Positions 41,090-51,176 are shown, counted from the first letter of the stretch. The stretch is 64,000 nt of DNA from an uncultured Erysipelotrichaceae bacterium (GCA_902775285.1 CACYLI010000001.1:1-64000); one strand, 5' to 3'. Numbers and translations: made by a program. Notes: a model not told the origin generated them from the letters alone.

Positions 41090-41419
41090 ATGCAAGAAGA
41101 CTTTGAATTAGAATCAATTTTATCAATTCTAACTGGTATTAATTGTACTGATAATTTTATTAACGTATATGAATTATTTTGGTTTATCTTTGAAGATAAT
41201 TCAATTAATGCAATGGGTATTAGTGCATTAAAAGAAACTGCTAAAAAACATATACTATCTATTCATCCAGAATTAAAAACAATTAAATATAATTCAAATA
41301 TTAATTTAGATTCTTGGATTGAAGATCAAAAAAATCTTTTTGGAAATGAATTAACAATTAGTATAATTGGTGAACCAATAATTAGTTTAAAAAGAAAATC
41401 TTATCAATCAAATAGATAA
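41090..41419 (+). CDS. Small protein with DUF7736-like segment, behind the leader RNA
   Basis: A 109-residue protein started at the ATG at 41090, which has AAGGAGGAAATA before it; a longer frame from 41027 would begin inside the terminator. Residues 8-55 (ESILSILTGINCTD, VYELFWFIFEDNSINAMGIS, HILSIHPEL) resemble the pattern of small phage-like DUF7736 proteins (I-L-S-x-x-T-G then Y-E-x-L-x-x-M then a Q-x-P-x-L). The similarity is weak and the role unknown. It is the only gene after the structured leader and ends in its own terminator. Confidence 0.55.
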   Translation: MQEDFELESILSILTGINCTDNFINVYELFWFIFEDNSINAMGISALKETAKKHILSIHPELKTIKYNSNINLDSWIEDQKNLFGNELTISIIGEPIISLKRKSYQSNR

Positions 41420-41427
41420 GATTTTTT
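41395..41427. terminator. Bidirectional terminator
   Basis: AAAATCTTATC (41395-41405) pairs with GATAAGATTTT (41415-41425), with a T-run on the plus side, between convergent genes; it overlaps the 41419 stop. Confidence 0.85.
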
Positions 41428-42355
41428 ATTTGCATTTAATTCCTTGATAAGAATTTCTCTTTTTCATTTCTTTATCAATATCATTTAAAATAGTAGTTTT
41501 ATTAATTAACCATTTAGGCTCTATTAAGTCTTCTACACATGGATCTCCAGTTAGTCTATGTATTACTATATCTTCTCTTAAATATTCTAATTGATCACAT
41601 ACAGTATTTATATATTCACTTCTATCCATTACTTTAAAATGACTTTCATTATATAAATCTGCAAGTCTTGTTCCTTTTAATATAGATAAAGCATGTATTT
41701 TAATACCTTGTATATCAAGATTACTTAAATATTTAACAGTTTCTATCATCATATCATGAGTTTCATATGGAAGACCATTAATAATATGAACTACTACATT
41801 AATATTTCTCTTTCTTAGCTTTTTAACCATACTTTCAAAATTTTCTAAAGTATGACATCTATTTATTAAAATAGATGTTCTTTCATGTATAGTTTGAAGT
41901 CCTAATTCAATAGTTAGAAATGTTCTTTTATTTAATTCTTCTAAATAATCAAGACATTCTTCACTAATAGCATCACTTCTTGTAGCAATATTTAATCCTA
42001 CTACATTTGGTAAAGATAAAATTGTTTCATATTTTTCTTTTAATACATCTACACTAGCATAAGTATTCGTATTTGCTTGAAAATAACCAATATATTTTGC
42101 ATTTGGCCATTTTTTAAGCATCATATCTTTAACTTCATTAAACTGAGTTATTAAATCTTTATTTTTATCTCCAGCATATTCTCCACTTCCACTTTTAGAA
42201 CAATATATGCATCCATTAATTCCAACAGTTCCATCTTTATTTGGACATGTAAAACCAGCATTTAAACTAACTTTAAATACTTTACTATTAAATTTATGTT
42301 TATAAAAATAATCAAGTGTATAATATCTTTTATTAGTATCACTATATTTAAACAT
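41426..42355 (-). CDS. Radical SAM protein, TIGR01212/YhcC family
   Basis: A 309-residue radical SAM protein with the unusual cluster motif C37-x11-C49-x2-C52 (CPNKDGTVGINGCIYC), then YIGYFQANTNTYA, GLNIATRSDAIS and TIELGLQTIHERTS, all typical of the TIGR01212 (YtqA/YhcC) family. The reaction is not established. AGGAGGA precedes the ATG. The next gene on the strand, upstream, encodes a transglutaminase-like protein, 8 bases away. Confidence 0.9.
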   Translation of the reverse strand: MFKYSDTNKRYYTLDYFYKHKFNSKVFKVSLNAGFTCPNKDGTVGINGCIYCSKSGSGEYAGDKNKDLITQFNEVKDMMLKKWPNAKYIGYFQANTNTYASVDVLKEKYETILSLPNVVGLNIATRSDAISEECLDYLEELNKRTFLTIELGLQTIHERTSILINRCHTLENFESMVKKLRKRNINVVVHIINGLPYETHDMMIETVKYLSNLDIQGIKIHALSILKGTRLADLYNESHFKVMDRSEYINTVCDQLEYLREDIVIHRLTGDPCVEDLIEPKWLINKTTILNDIDKEMKKRNSYQGIKCK

Positions 42356-42363
42356 AATTCCTC

Positions 42364-44136
42364 CTAATGAAGTTCAAATCCTTCTTGAATTTCATTATTA
42401 TAATATTTATGATTAAATTTAGCAATTTTTTCTATTTCTTTTTCTAAATATTCACCCTTATATCCTTCAGCAATTCTAACATTTCTAATTAATGCTAAGA
42501 ACTTTTCAAATGAAAGTCTTTTAGAATCAAAACATTTAATTTTATCATTATTTTTTTCTACATCATCAAGTATACTTCCTAAAACATATTGATTGAATAT
42601 TTTTTCATCTCTTGGATTTAATTCATTAATTTCTTTTTCTTGTTCTTTAAAATGTTCTACTTCTTCATTTAAATGAACTGAATCAAGATTAGTATTTAAA
42701 TTAGATAGTTTTCCTTCAAAAAAGCTAGGACATGTATCATGAGGAAAAAACTTTTTATATTCAGTAAAAGGGACTAAAAAATATGCATATAAACTAAGAG
42801 CATCATAATCTTCACCTAAAACTTCTTTTCCACTTTTTTTAAAACTATCCCATGTTGAATCTAGTGCATAAATTCCATGAACATCATACTTAGGATCATC
42901 AATTCTAACCATACTTCTAGAGTGATATCCTCTTAATGATTTATCATCTTCTTTATAACATGTAACACTAAAATCACCTACTTTTATATTATCATCAACA
43001 TAACTTAACATTTCTTTTAACATAGCCGTATATCCAGCACAAACTATATTACCAGTTTCTATAATTCTATGAGGATTCCTTGAATCCATTTTATCATTTT
43101 CACTCTCATTATATGGAAATGTTTTCATAATATCATATGCAAATGTTAGTTTCTCTAAAGGTGATAAATCATAATCATTAATTATTTGTTTATACCATTT
43201 CATACTTTCAATTAATCCTTTAAATTCACTATAAGGACTAGTTGTTACAAATGTTTTATCATATCCTATTATTACATTTGTTTTTTCTGATATAGAATCT
43301 AAAACACTAAAATCAGTATCTACATATTTTGTTTCTTGTTTAGTTGTATCTTTAACAGATAAATATAACGTTGATATATTAAATCCATTAGTTTTTAACA
43401 TATTTAATAGATTATCTAAATTATTATAATTATTTTCATTTGTTTTTATTTCTATATCTTTTCCATTTAAAACAATAGAATATGAAATATCATCAACTTC
43501 AATATTTAGTTTTTTAAGATTCTTATATCTATTTAATAATAATAAAGAATTAAAATCTAATTTTTTAGTAGATATATTTAACTCTGTTAATTCATCAACA
43601 TTGGTGTTAGGTCTTTCTATAATTATATCCTTATAAATACCAACTTTATTTGAAACTAATGCTTCATCTATTTTATTTAAAGAATATATACCATTAGAAA
43701 TAATTTTTTTAACATTTGTAAACTTAAGTAAATATTCTAATTCTTCTTTATTAAACATAGAATAATCTGATATTTCTATAACTTCTAAAGAAGGAAAACT
43801 AGAAAAATATGATACATCTATAATACCATTAGATAGTGGCAAAGATATTTTTTTAATACTTTTTGGAATAACATCTTTAATTCTATTCCAAAAAGAAGGA
43901 AAATTATATGCAAGTGATATCTTATTATCTGTAAGTTTTACTTCATTATCTATTTTATAATCATTATTTTTTGATTTATTAACACAAGAATTTAATAAAT
44001 CATTTGTAACTTCCATATTAAACTCAGTAGTACACCCTTTTATATGTTCTAAGATTTTATCAAAATTCTTTTCATTTTCTTTCATAAAATCTTCACTAAA
44101 GAATTTATCAAACATTTTATCTAAATCTATATTCAT
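42364..44136 (-). CDS. Leucine-rich-like protein with transglutaminase-like domain
   Basis: A 590-residue protein without signal peptide. Residues 90-260 have irregular leucine-rich-like repeats (IKKISLPLSNGIIDVSYF, NLKKLNIEVDDI). Residues 320-480 form a transglutaminase-like (papain-type) domain with a probable triad C366 (NIVCAGYTAML), H405 (GYHSRSMV) and D426 (ALDSTWD). Such domains act as proteases, amidases or cyclising enzymes; the target is unknown. A C-terminal 100-residue helical tail follows. AAGGATT precedes the ATG. The next gene upstream also combines LRRs with a protease-like motif. Confidence 0.72.
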   Translation of the reverse strand: MNIDLDKMFDKFFSEDFMKENEKNFDKILEHIKGCTTEFNMEVTNDLLNSCVNKSKNNDYKIDNEVKLTDNKISLAYNFPSFWNRIKDVIPKSIKKISLPLSNGIIDVSYFSSFPSLEVIEISDYSMFNKEELEYLLKFTNVKKIISNGIYSLNKIDEALVSNKVGIYKDIIIERPNTNVDELTELNISTKKLDFNSLLLLNRYKNLKKLNIEVDDISYSIVLNGKDIEIKTNENNYNNLDNLLNMLKTNGFNISTLYLSVKDTTKQETKYVDTDFSVLDSISEKTNVIIGYDKTFVTTSPYSEFKGLIESMKWYKQIINDYDLSPLEKLTFAYDIMKTFPYNESENDKMDSRNPHRIIETGNIVCAGYTAMLKEMLSYVDDNIKVGDFSVTCYKEDDKSLRGYHSRSMVRIDDPKYDVHGIYALDSTWDSFKKSGKEVLGEDYDALSLYAYFLVPFTEYKKFFPHDTCPSFFEGKLSNLNTNLDSVHLNEEVEHFKEQEKEINELNPRDEKIFNQYVLGSILDDVEKNNDKIKCFDSKRLSFEKFLALIRNVRIAEGYKGEYLEKEIEKIAKFNHKYYNNEIQEGFELH

Positions 44137-44163
44137 AACATAATCCTTTTTACTTATTTCACT

Positions 44164-45657
44164 TTAGTAACTTTTTTTCTTTTTTATATAAATAGTTATT
44201 AATATACATACTATAGAAATAAATATAGTTACTATAGAAATACATGCTCTTATTTCTTCATTAAAATAATCATTTATACTAATTTTCTTTTTATTATTTA
44301 TTTCTCTTTTTTCTTCAATTGTTTCTATAGTTGAATTTTCAAACACTTCTTTTTCTTCTTCTTTTTCTTTTTCTTCCTCTTTAATTTTTTCTGAATGATC
44401 TTTATTATACATTGTTGGTGTATATTCCCACATAGCAGGTCTAATTCCTATCTCATTTGAATTATTAGGATTAGTTGCTCCTGTTAAAAATTTATATGTA
44501 CCATACACTCCATAACCATTAACAGAATACTTATTTTTAATAGTATAAGCTTTTAGAGCATTATGGTAATCCCATATATTATAATTTTTATAATTTTTAT
44601 TAAAAGCTTCTACAGTGTGACAAAATTCATGTAAATATGCATAAATGCAGCCATAATAAGAAATGTTTTTTGATTTAATACCTTCTTTACATCTATTGAA
44701 ATTATTATCATCTTCAAATATAATACCTTCTCCTATTACATATCCATTATTTGAATTGGCACCAGCCAACCCTAAAATAGATGTATTAATTATATTAAAA
44801 TCTACATATATTGGCATTAATGCAGAATCATAATTTTTCAATATTTCTTTTAATTCTAGAATTTCATCTGGATATATATTATATTCTATCGTATTATCAT
44901 CATAAATAGTTTCTGTAAATTTCTTTATTTTTTCCTTTACTACATAGGATTCTGCAACGATGTCTACATTATATCCAGATAAAACTTCAACCATCATTTC
45001 AAAAAAATCTTTTAAATCATCATAATATTCTTTTTCTCTATCAGACATTTTATGTTTATAATTAAGATTTTTACCATTCTTTTTAACATTTACATCTATT
45101 TCACTTAAATAAACAAACAATACTTTATATTTAGGTTTATTCTTTACTTTAGCTTTAGTATAAATTACTTTTTGTTCTTCTATTCCAATTAAATCAATAT
45201 TTTTTTTATATATTCTATCAACTATATCGACTGTATTAGAATCATATTTTCTAAAAATAGAAGCATTAACAAGATTGTAGGCAATATTAACTTTTATATT
45301 ATCTTTAAGTTCTAATAAAGGTTTTATATTTGAAATATTATTGTTAGAAAGATTCAAATTATTAAGATGTTTTAGTTCTTTTACTAAGCTGATATCTTCT
45401 ATTTCATTATTACCTAAATTTAAATCTACAACATTGGAAAAATATTCTAATCCATCCAAATATTTTATATTTTTTCCATATAATTCCAATATTTCAACTT
45501 GGATTGCTTCTTCATATGATATTTCACCATCTTTATTTATATCATATTGAGCCACTAATATTTTTTTTAAATTGTTATCTTTAAACACAACAAATTCTTC
45601 TGCATTTAATCTACTACAAAAGATAATTGTAATAAAAAACAATAATACTTTTTTCAT
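44164..45657 (-). CDS. Surface-anchored LRR protein with EF-hand and HExxH motif
   Basis: A 497-residue exported protein: signal peptide (1-19), a canonical 12-residue EF-hand-type loop D39-I-N-K-D-G-E-I-S-Y-E-E50, three internalin-like leucine-rich repeats (55-125, for example LKHLNNLNLSNNNISNI), a domain of about 230 residues with H343-E-F-C-H347 in YLHEFCHTVEAF, an acidic K/E-rich stalk (425-455) and a C-terminal membrane helix (471-490) with a basic end. The HExxH helix makes it a probable zinc metalloprotease on the cell surface; further zinc ligands cannot be fixed. AAGGATG precedes the ATG. Confidence 0.72.
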   Translation of the reverse strand: MKKVLLFFITIIFCSRLNAEEFVVFKDNNLKKILVAQYDINKDGEISYEEAIQVEILELYGKNIKYLDGLEYFSNVVDLNLGNNEIEDISLVKELKHLNNLNLSNNNISNIKPLLELKDNIKVNIAYNLVNASIFRKYDSNTVDIVDRIYKKNIDLIGIEEQKVIYTKAKVKNKPKYKVLFVYLSEIDVNVKKNGKNLNYKHKMSDREKEYYDDLKDFFEMMVEVLSGYNVDIVAESYVVKEKIKKFTETIYDDNTIEYNIYPDEILELKEILKNYDSALMPIYVDFNIINTSILGLAGANSNNGYVIGEGIIFEDDNNFNRCKEGIKSKNISYYGCIYAYLHEFCHTVEAFNKNYKNYNIWDYHNALKAYTIKNKYSVNGYGVYGTYKFLTGATNPNNSNEIGIRPAMWEYTPTMYNKDHSEKIKEEEKEKEEEKEVFENSTIETIEEKREINNKKKISINDYFNEEIRACISIVTIFISIVCILITIYIKKKKSY

Positions 45658-45671
45658 TTAGGCATCCTTTT

Positions 45672-48600
45672 TTATTCTTTGTTTTCTAAATTCTTATAAT
45701 AATTATATCTTTCTTTAGCATAATTAAGATTTTCTTCATAAAGTCTTTGATACTCTTCTTCATTTCTAACTTCAAGATTTTTATATCTTAATTCTTTTCT
45801 AAATACTTCATCATAATCATCAAATTCAACTTCTTTTGTATCTATTGTTAAATTGCCCTCTTCTGGATTATATCTCATAAGTAAATTATATCCAACTCTT
45901 TCAAGCATTTTTTGTTCTTCTAATTGATTAGACATACCACCAATTATACCTTGCTCTATACATGGACTATAAGCAATTATTAAAGAAGGTCCATTATGTT
46001 CTTTTGCTTCCTTAAATGCTTTTAATGTTTGCATTGGATTAGCTCCCATTGAAATAGATGCTACATATACATTTGGTATTGCCATTGCTATTTTAAATAA
46101 ATCTTTTTTAGTTTCTAATTTACCACTTGAAGCAAATTCTGCTACTCCACCAATTCTGGTAGATTTAGATTTTTGACCTCCAGTATTTGAATATACTTCT
46201 GTATCAAGTACCATAATATTTATATTTTCATTACTATGTAAAACATGATCAAGTCCACCATATCCAATATCATATGCCCATCCATCTCCACCTAGAATCC
46301 ACATACTTCTACTTGGAATATAATCAAGTAACTCTTTAATTTCTTCTGGTATTAAACTATTTTCAAGCTTTTCCTTTATAGCAAAAGTTATATCATCATC
46401 TTCCATATTGTCAATCCACTCTCTAAATGTTGCTTTTACTTCAGGAGAAACTTTATCTTTATATTTATACATAAGTTTCTTTATTCTATTTCTTGTATTT
46501 TTATATGATTGATATATACCAAATCCAAATTCAGCATTATCTTCAAATAAGGAATTCATCCATGGAATCTTATAAGGTGTTAATGGAAGAGATCCACCAT
46601 AAATAGATGAACATCCAGTAGCATTAGCTACTACCATATTTTTACCATATAACATTGTTAGTAGTTTTATATAGCCAGCTTCTCCGCATCCAGCACATGC
46701 TCCACTAAATTCAAAATAAGGTTTATTAAATCCTATTCCTTTTACACTATATTTATTAAATGGAACATCGTTATTATGATTATCAAATAAATATTCACTT
46801 ATCTTATCATGTCTTTCACTATATTTACCTTCTTCTAAAGCTTTATTTCCATTTTTACCAGGACATACACTAATACATAATCCACATCCAGTACAATTAG
46901 ATTCATTAATAGCCATATAGAAATTTTTATCTTTTTCACCAATACTAACTATTGTTTCACCTTTATCTAAATGAGCATCAATTAATTCATTATCTGTAAG
47001 AGAAAAAGGTCTAATACATGCATGAGGACAAACAAAAGCACATTGATTACATTCAATACAATTACCACTACACCATTTTGGTACACTAGAAGCTATTTTT
47101 CTTTTATCACTACTAGCTGTTCCTCCTTCAAAAGTACCATCTTTATATTTTTCAAAATCAGATACTTTTAAAAGGTTACCTCTTAGTTTTAATACTTCAT
47201 CTGTAAAGTTAAAATCATTTTCTTTACTTTCAATTAACGTAAATATCTTATTATTAATTTCTTCTAAATATTTTAGTCCTTCATTAATAGCACCAATATT
47301 ATTATCAACAACATTTTGTCCTTTACTTGAATATGTCTTTTCTACTAAATGTTTAAATTCTTCTATTTCTTTTTTATCATAACCACTTATTTTTAACATA
47401 TACATACATATAATATTGTTAATTTTTCCACGTAAAGAATACTTTTCATTTAATTCATCTAAATTAGCTATATAAACTTTTATATTTTTATCTACTATTT
47501 CTTTTTTATTTTCATAGCTAATTAAAGAATTTAATTCACTATCTGTTTTGTTACTAGATATTAATAATACACCATTTTCTTTAATATCTTTTAAGCAATA
47601 ATATCTATTTAAATAAATATCTTTAGATACAACAGTAAAATCTGGGCTTGTTAAAAAGTATGGAGCATCAATCTTATTTGGTCCAACTCTTAAATGTGAA
47701 ATAGTAACTCCTCCACTTTTTTTAGAATCATATTCAAAATAACCCTGAACATAATTATCTTCTCCTAAAACCTTCATAAAGTTTTTAGAAGCTCCTACCA
47801 TTCCATCAGAACCAAAACCATACACTTTTATTTCTTTATAATCAGTTTCTATATCTATTTCTTTTGGTTCTAAACTTAAATTAGTTACATCATCTATTAT
47901 TCCAATAGTAAATTTCTTTTTAGCATTATTTTTAAAACTATTTTCAAATACTGCATTTATATCTTTTAAAGGAACATCTTTAGAAGATAATCCATATCTA
48001 CCACCATACACTTTAATATTTTTATCTTTTAATGCTTCTACTATATCTAAGTATAATGGTTCTCCTTGACTTCCAGCTTCTTTTGTTCTATCAAGAACAC
48101 TAATACATTTTACACTACTTGGTAAAACTTCTAATAAGTGTTTTGTACTAAATGGTCTATATAAATGAACTTCTATTAAACCTGTTTTTTTACCATGATT
48201 ATTTAAATAATCTACTACTGTTTTAATTGTACTACATACACTACCCATAGCTATAATTATATGAGTTGCTTCCCTACTTCCATAATACTCAAATGGTTTG
48301 TAAGAAGTTCCTGCTAATGAGTTTATTTTATTCATATTATTACTAACTATATCAGCAACTTTATCATAATATTTATTTCTTATTTCAGTATTTTGAAAAT
48401 AAACATCTCCAGTTTCTGAAGTACCACGAGTAATTTGTTTTCCTATATTTAAAGCTCTTTTCTTAAATTCATTTACTTTATCATAATCAATTAATTTTAA
48501 AACTTCTGTATCATCTAATATATCTACTTTATTAAGTTCATGACTAGTTCTAAATCCATCAAAGAAATGTAAAAATGGTAATGAAGAATCAATTGCACTA

Positions 48601-49070
48601 AGATGAGTTACAATTGACATATAATACGCATCTTGTACACTACTTGATGAAAGAATACAAAATCCTGTACTACGAGTTGCATATACATCTTGATGATCAC
48701 CGAATATTGATAATGCATGAGTAGCTAAACTACGAGCTGCTACATGTATTACTCCAGGTAACATTTCACCTGCCATTTTATACATCGTAGGTATCATTAA
48801 AAGTAAACCTTGAGATGCTGTAAATGTAGTAGCTAAGCTTCCTGCTTGAAGTGCTCCATGACATACAGCTGCAGCACCTGCTTCACTTTGCATTTCAATA
48901 ACTTTTACAGTATCTTCAAACAAATTTAATTTTCCACTACTACTCCATTTATCAGTTAAAGATGCCATGGTACTAGCAGGAGTTATTGGATATATTCCAC
49001 ATACTTCACTAAATAAATAACTTCCCCTAGCACAAGCTTCATTTCCATCAATTATATAACTTTTTTTCAT
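45672..49070 (-). CDS. nifJ: Pyruvate:ferredoxin (flavodoxin) oxidoreductase
   Basis: A 1132-residue single-chain PFOR, started at the ATG at 49070 (GGTGAATGAT upstream). Order: pyrimidine-binding domain (IDGNEACARGSYLFSEVCGIYPITPAS), domain II with RGTSETGDVYFQNTE, gamma-like domain, a ferredoxin domain with two [4Fe-4S] motifs (CIECNQCAFVCPH and CTGCGLCISVCPG), then the TPP-binding domain (GDGWAYDIGYGGLDHVL, YSNTGGQ) with CAGCGE as proximal cluster ligands. It oxidises pyruvate to acetyl-CoA and reduces ferredoxin, the standard entry to anaerobic energy metabolism. All domains are present. Confidence 0.96.
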   Translation of the reverse strand: MKKSYIIDGNEACARGSYLFSEVCGIYPITPASTMASLTDKWSSSGKLNLFEDTVKVIEMQSEAGAAAVCHGALQAGSLATTFTASQGLLLMIPTMYKMAGEMLPGVIHVAARSLATHALSIFGDHQDVYATRSTGFCILSSSSVQDAYYMSIVTHLSAIDSSLPFLHFFDGFRTSHELNKVDILDDTEVLKLIDYDKVNEFKKRALNIGKQITRGTSETGDVYFQNTEIRNKYYDKVADIVSNNMNKINSLAGTSYKPFEYYGSREATHIIIAMGSVCSTIKTVVDYLNNHGKKTGLIEVHLYRPFSTKHLLEVLPSSVKCISVLDRTKEAGSQGEPLYLDIVEALKDKNIKVYGGRYGLSSKDVPLKDINAVFENSFKNNAKKKFTIGIIDDVTNLSLEPKEIDIETDYKEIKVYGFGSDGMVGASKNFMKVLGEDNYVQGYFEYDSKKSGGVTISHLRVGPNKIDAPYFLTSPDFTVVSKDIYLNRYYCLKDIKENGVLLISSNKTDSELNSLISYENKKEIVDKNIKVYIANLDELNEKYSLRGKINNIICMYMLKISGYDKKEIEEFKHLVEKTYSSKGQNVVDNNIGAINEGLKYLEEINNKIFTLIESKENDFNFTDEVLKLRGNLLKVSDFEKYKDGTFEGGTASSDKRKIASSVPKWCSGNCIECNQCAFVCPHACIRPFSLTDNELIDAHLDKGETIVSIGEKDKNFYMAINESNCTGCGLCISVCPGKNGNKALEEGKYSERHDKISEYLFDNHNNDVPFNKYSVKGIGFNKPYFEFSGACAGCGEAGYIKLLTMLYGKNMVVANATGCSSIYGGSLPLTPYKIPWMNSLFEDNAEFGFGIYQSYKNTRNRIKKLMYKYKDKVSPEVKATFREWIDNMEDDDITFAIKEKLENSLIPEEIKELLDYIPSRSMWILGGDGWAYDIGYGGLDHVLHSNENINIMVLDTEVYSNTGGQKSKSTRIGGVAEFASSGKLETKKDLFKIAMAIPNVYVASISMGANPMQTLKAFKEAKEHNGPSLIIAYSPCIEQGIIGGMSNQLEEQKMLERVGYNLLMRYNPEEGNLTIDTKEVEFDDYDEVFRKELRYKNLEVRNEEEYQRLYEENLNYAKERYNYYKNLENKE

Positions 49071-49124
49071 ATCATTCACCACTATAATTATAATACATTT
49101 AAAAGATAAAAAAAAGAATATTTA

Positions 49125-49514
49125 CTAAATAACACTAGTAATATTCTCTATCTTAGTAAGTTCTTTATTTTCACATCTTATAACTAACCCATTAATTATA
49201 ATTCCATGATTTAAATAATATATTTTTTCATTTAATGGTTTATCTTCAATATAAATATCAATAAGTTCATCTATATTTTTAGCATAATATTTTTTATCAT
49301 CAATTATATAACTAAGTACCATAACATTAACTTCTTCTAAAACATTTTTTAATCTTTGAGAATCCATATCATAAAAATATAACATATGACTATTTTCCTC
49401 ATGAATATTTTTTTTATCATAAATAAGTCTTTTATCACTATTAGAATCTATATCTAAAGTATTAAATAAAAAGAAAAAGCATAAAAATATCATAATCTTC
49501 TTTATAAGAATCAC
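49125..49514 (-). CDS. Small exported or anchored protein of unknown function
   Basis: A 129-residue protein with an N-terminal hydrophobic segment (IMIFLCFFFLFN) like a signal anchor and a soluble part with strands VMVLSYIIDDKKYYAKNIDELI and IIINGLVIRC. No family recognised. The start is uncertain: GTG at 49514 lacks a clear ribosome site (it overlaps an AGGTGAT string), and ATG at 49493 has only a weak AAAGAAG. It is divergent from the ureohydrolase gene. Confidence 0.45.
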   Translation of the reverse strand: MILIKKIMIFLCFFFLFNTLDIDSNSDKRLIYDKKNIHEENSHMLYFYDMDSQRLKNVLEEVNVMVLSYIIDDKKYYAKNIDELIDIYIEDKPLNEKIYYLNHGIIINGLVIRCENKELTKIENITSVI

Positions 49515-49628
49515 CTAATATTATTATGCTTAAATATTAATTATAAATTTTACCAATTATTGGAAAACTAGTGTAAAGTTTATAATAAATACTATAATTA
49601 TATGTTATAATTACAAAAGGTGATTTAA

Positions 49629-50471
49629 ATGAAGATTAAATATATAGGATATCCTATGAAAGATGGATGCCATGTAAATGGTGCTGATAAGGGGATTGAA
49701 GTATTAAATAAAAATATTAATATAGATAAAATAATTGAAATAGAAAAATTTGATACTGATTTACAAACGGTTATAAATAATGATTTAAAATTAGCAGCTG
49801 TTGTTAATGAAACTCAAAATGAAGGTGATTTTCCTGTAACACTTGGAGGAGATCATAGTCTTGCTATTGGATCTATTGCTGGAAGTCATAGGAATAATAA
49901 TGATTTAGGTGTCATATGGCTTGATACTCATCCAGATAGTAATACAAATGAAACAACAGTTACATATAATATACATGGTTACCCATTAGCTGCTTCTATG
50001 GGATTTGGATTAAAAGAATTAACTAATCTATTTGATAGTGAAACTAAAGTAAATTATGAAAATGTTGTAATGTTTGCTATTAATGATATAGATGAGCCAG
50101 AACAAAAATTAATTGATAAATATAATATTAAACATTTTACTTTAAATGATATTAATACTAAAGGAATAGATTATTGTATAAAAGAAACTATTAATTATTT
50201 AAAGGAAAAAACAAATAAAATTCATTTAAGTTTTGATATAGACTCAATAAATACTAATGATTGTCCTGGAGTAAATGTTCCAAATAGATGGAATAATGGA
50301 ATTAAAAAAGAAGAAGCTCTTAAAGCAGTAAAAGAATTTTTAGAAAAATTAAATATTGTATCTATGGATATTGTTGAATATAATCCATTAACAGATAAAG
50401 ATAATAAATCATTAAATATTGTATTAGATACTATTAAAATAATAGAAGAAATTAAAAAAGGTTCAAATTAG
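49629..50471 (+). CDS. Ureohydrolase (arginase/agmatinase family)
   Basis: A 280-residue protein with the manganese motifs GGDHS, D-T-H-P-D (VIWLDTHPDSNT) and D-I-D (LSFDIDSINTNDCPGVN), and the end motif MDIVEYNP. The third block usually reads D-x-D-x-x-D-P; here N replaces the last D, a position outside the metal site. The family splits arginine, agmatine or formimidoglutamate; the GVNVP stretch is arginase-like, but the substrate is not certain. AAAGGTGATTTAA precedes the ATG. Confidence 0.88.
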   Translation: MKIKYIGYPMKDGCHVNGADKGIEVLNKNINIDKIIEIEKFDTDLQTVINNDLKLAAVVNETQNEGDFPVTLGGDHSLAIGSIAGSHRNNNDLGVIWLDTHPDSNTNETTVTYNIHGYPLAASMGFGLKELTNLFDSETKVNYENVVMFAINDIDEPEQKLIDKYNIKHFTLNDINTKGIDYCIKETINYLKEKTNKIHLSFDIDSINTNDCPGVNVPNRWNNGIKKEEALKAVKEFLEKLNIVSMDIVEYNPLTDKDNKSLNIVLDTIKIIEEIKKGSN

Positions 50472-50481
50472 AACCTTTTTT
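50454..50481. terminator. Bidirectional terminator
   Basis: AAAAAAGGTTC (50454-50464) pairs with GAACCTTTTTT (50471-50481) around a 6-base loop between convergent genes. Confidence 0.88.
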
Positions 50482-51176
50482 TAGCATCCAGAAATATCAC
50501 AACTATTCAATGCTTCACTAACTTCTTTAATAACTGATACAAATATATCATATGTTTCTTGTTGCATTTCACTTGTAAGTTCCATATATCCATCAGTTTG
50601 TAAAGAACTAATTCCAGTAACTACATCAATTACTTTTCCATCTATAACACCAACTATATTTGGAGCATATATTCTCTTTTCATTTGTACTAATAGTATTA
50701 CCATCTTCAGTAGTTAAATTATAATCAGCTAATTTATCTTTTAGTAATTCTAGTAATTTATTATATCCACTTGTACCCTCTTTTGCTTTAACTGGTTCAT
50801 TCTTATCATTTAAAGCATATGCATCTCTTATATCTTCTACATTTACATAATATATTTTATTTATACTATATTCTTTACTTACATCAATTAATGTAGGAAG
50901 AACACTTCTACACCATGGACATGATGGAAATCCAAAATAAACAATAAATGTTTCTTTATTATTTATTGCATTTACTATATCATCTTCTGTCTTATATACA
51001 AATGGATTATTTTCATCAATATTTAATTCTCTAATAGTTTTTCCACTACTACTTTTAGTTAAATTTAAACTTTCATATTCTTTTTTAAACTTATAAGCAT
51101 CTGTATTCTTATCTTTACATCCACTTATTACTAATAAACAAATAATTAATATTAATACTATTTTACTTTTTTGCAT
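50481..51176 (-). CDS. Thioredoxin-fold lipoprotein
   Basis: A 231-residue lipoprotein (VISGC lipobox, Cys20) with a thioredoxin-like domain: FIVYFGFPSCPWCRSVLPTLIDV, with C86-P-W-C89 as redox pair, then KIYYVNVEDIRDAY and the late cis-proline-like APNIVGVIDGK. A second cysteine pair (C226, C231) ends the protein, SCDISGC. It should act on disulfides at the outer membrane face. Its start overlaps the end of the upstream CxxC protein gene by 14 bases, so the pair is co-translated. Confidence 0.82.
   Translation of the reverse strand: MQKSKIVLILIICLLVISGCKDKNTDAYKFKKEYESLNLTKSSSGKTIRELNIDENNPFVYKTEDDIVNAINNKETFIVYFGFPSCPWCRSVLPTLIDVSKEYSINKIYYVNVEDIRDAYALNDKNEPVKAKEGTSGYNKLLELLKDKLADYNLTTEDGNTISTNEKRIYAPNIVGVIDGKVIDVVTGISSLQTDGYMELTSEMQQETYDIFVSVIKEVSEALNSCDISGC

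Noticed and set aside
40940-41419. Type III toxin-antitoxin (RNA antitoxin, terminator, toxin gene)
   Set aside because: The order promoter-RNA-terminator-small gene fits, but the RNA has no tandem repeats and the protein does not resemble ToxN-type toxins.
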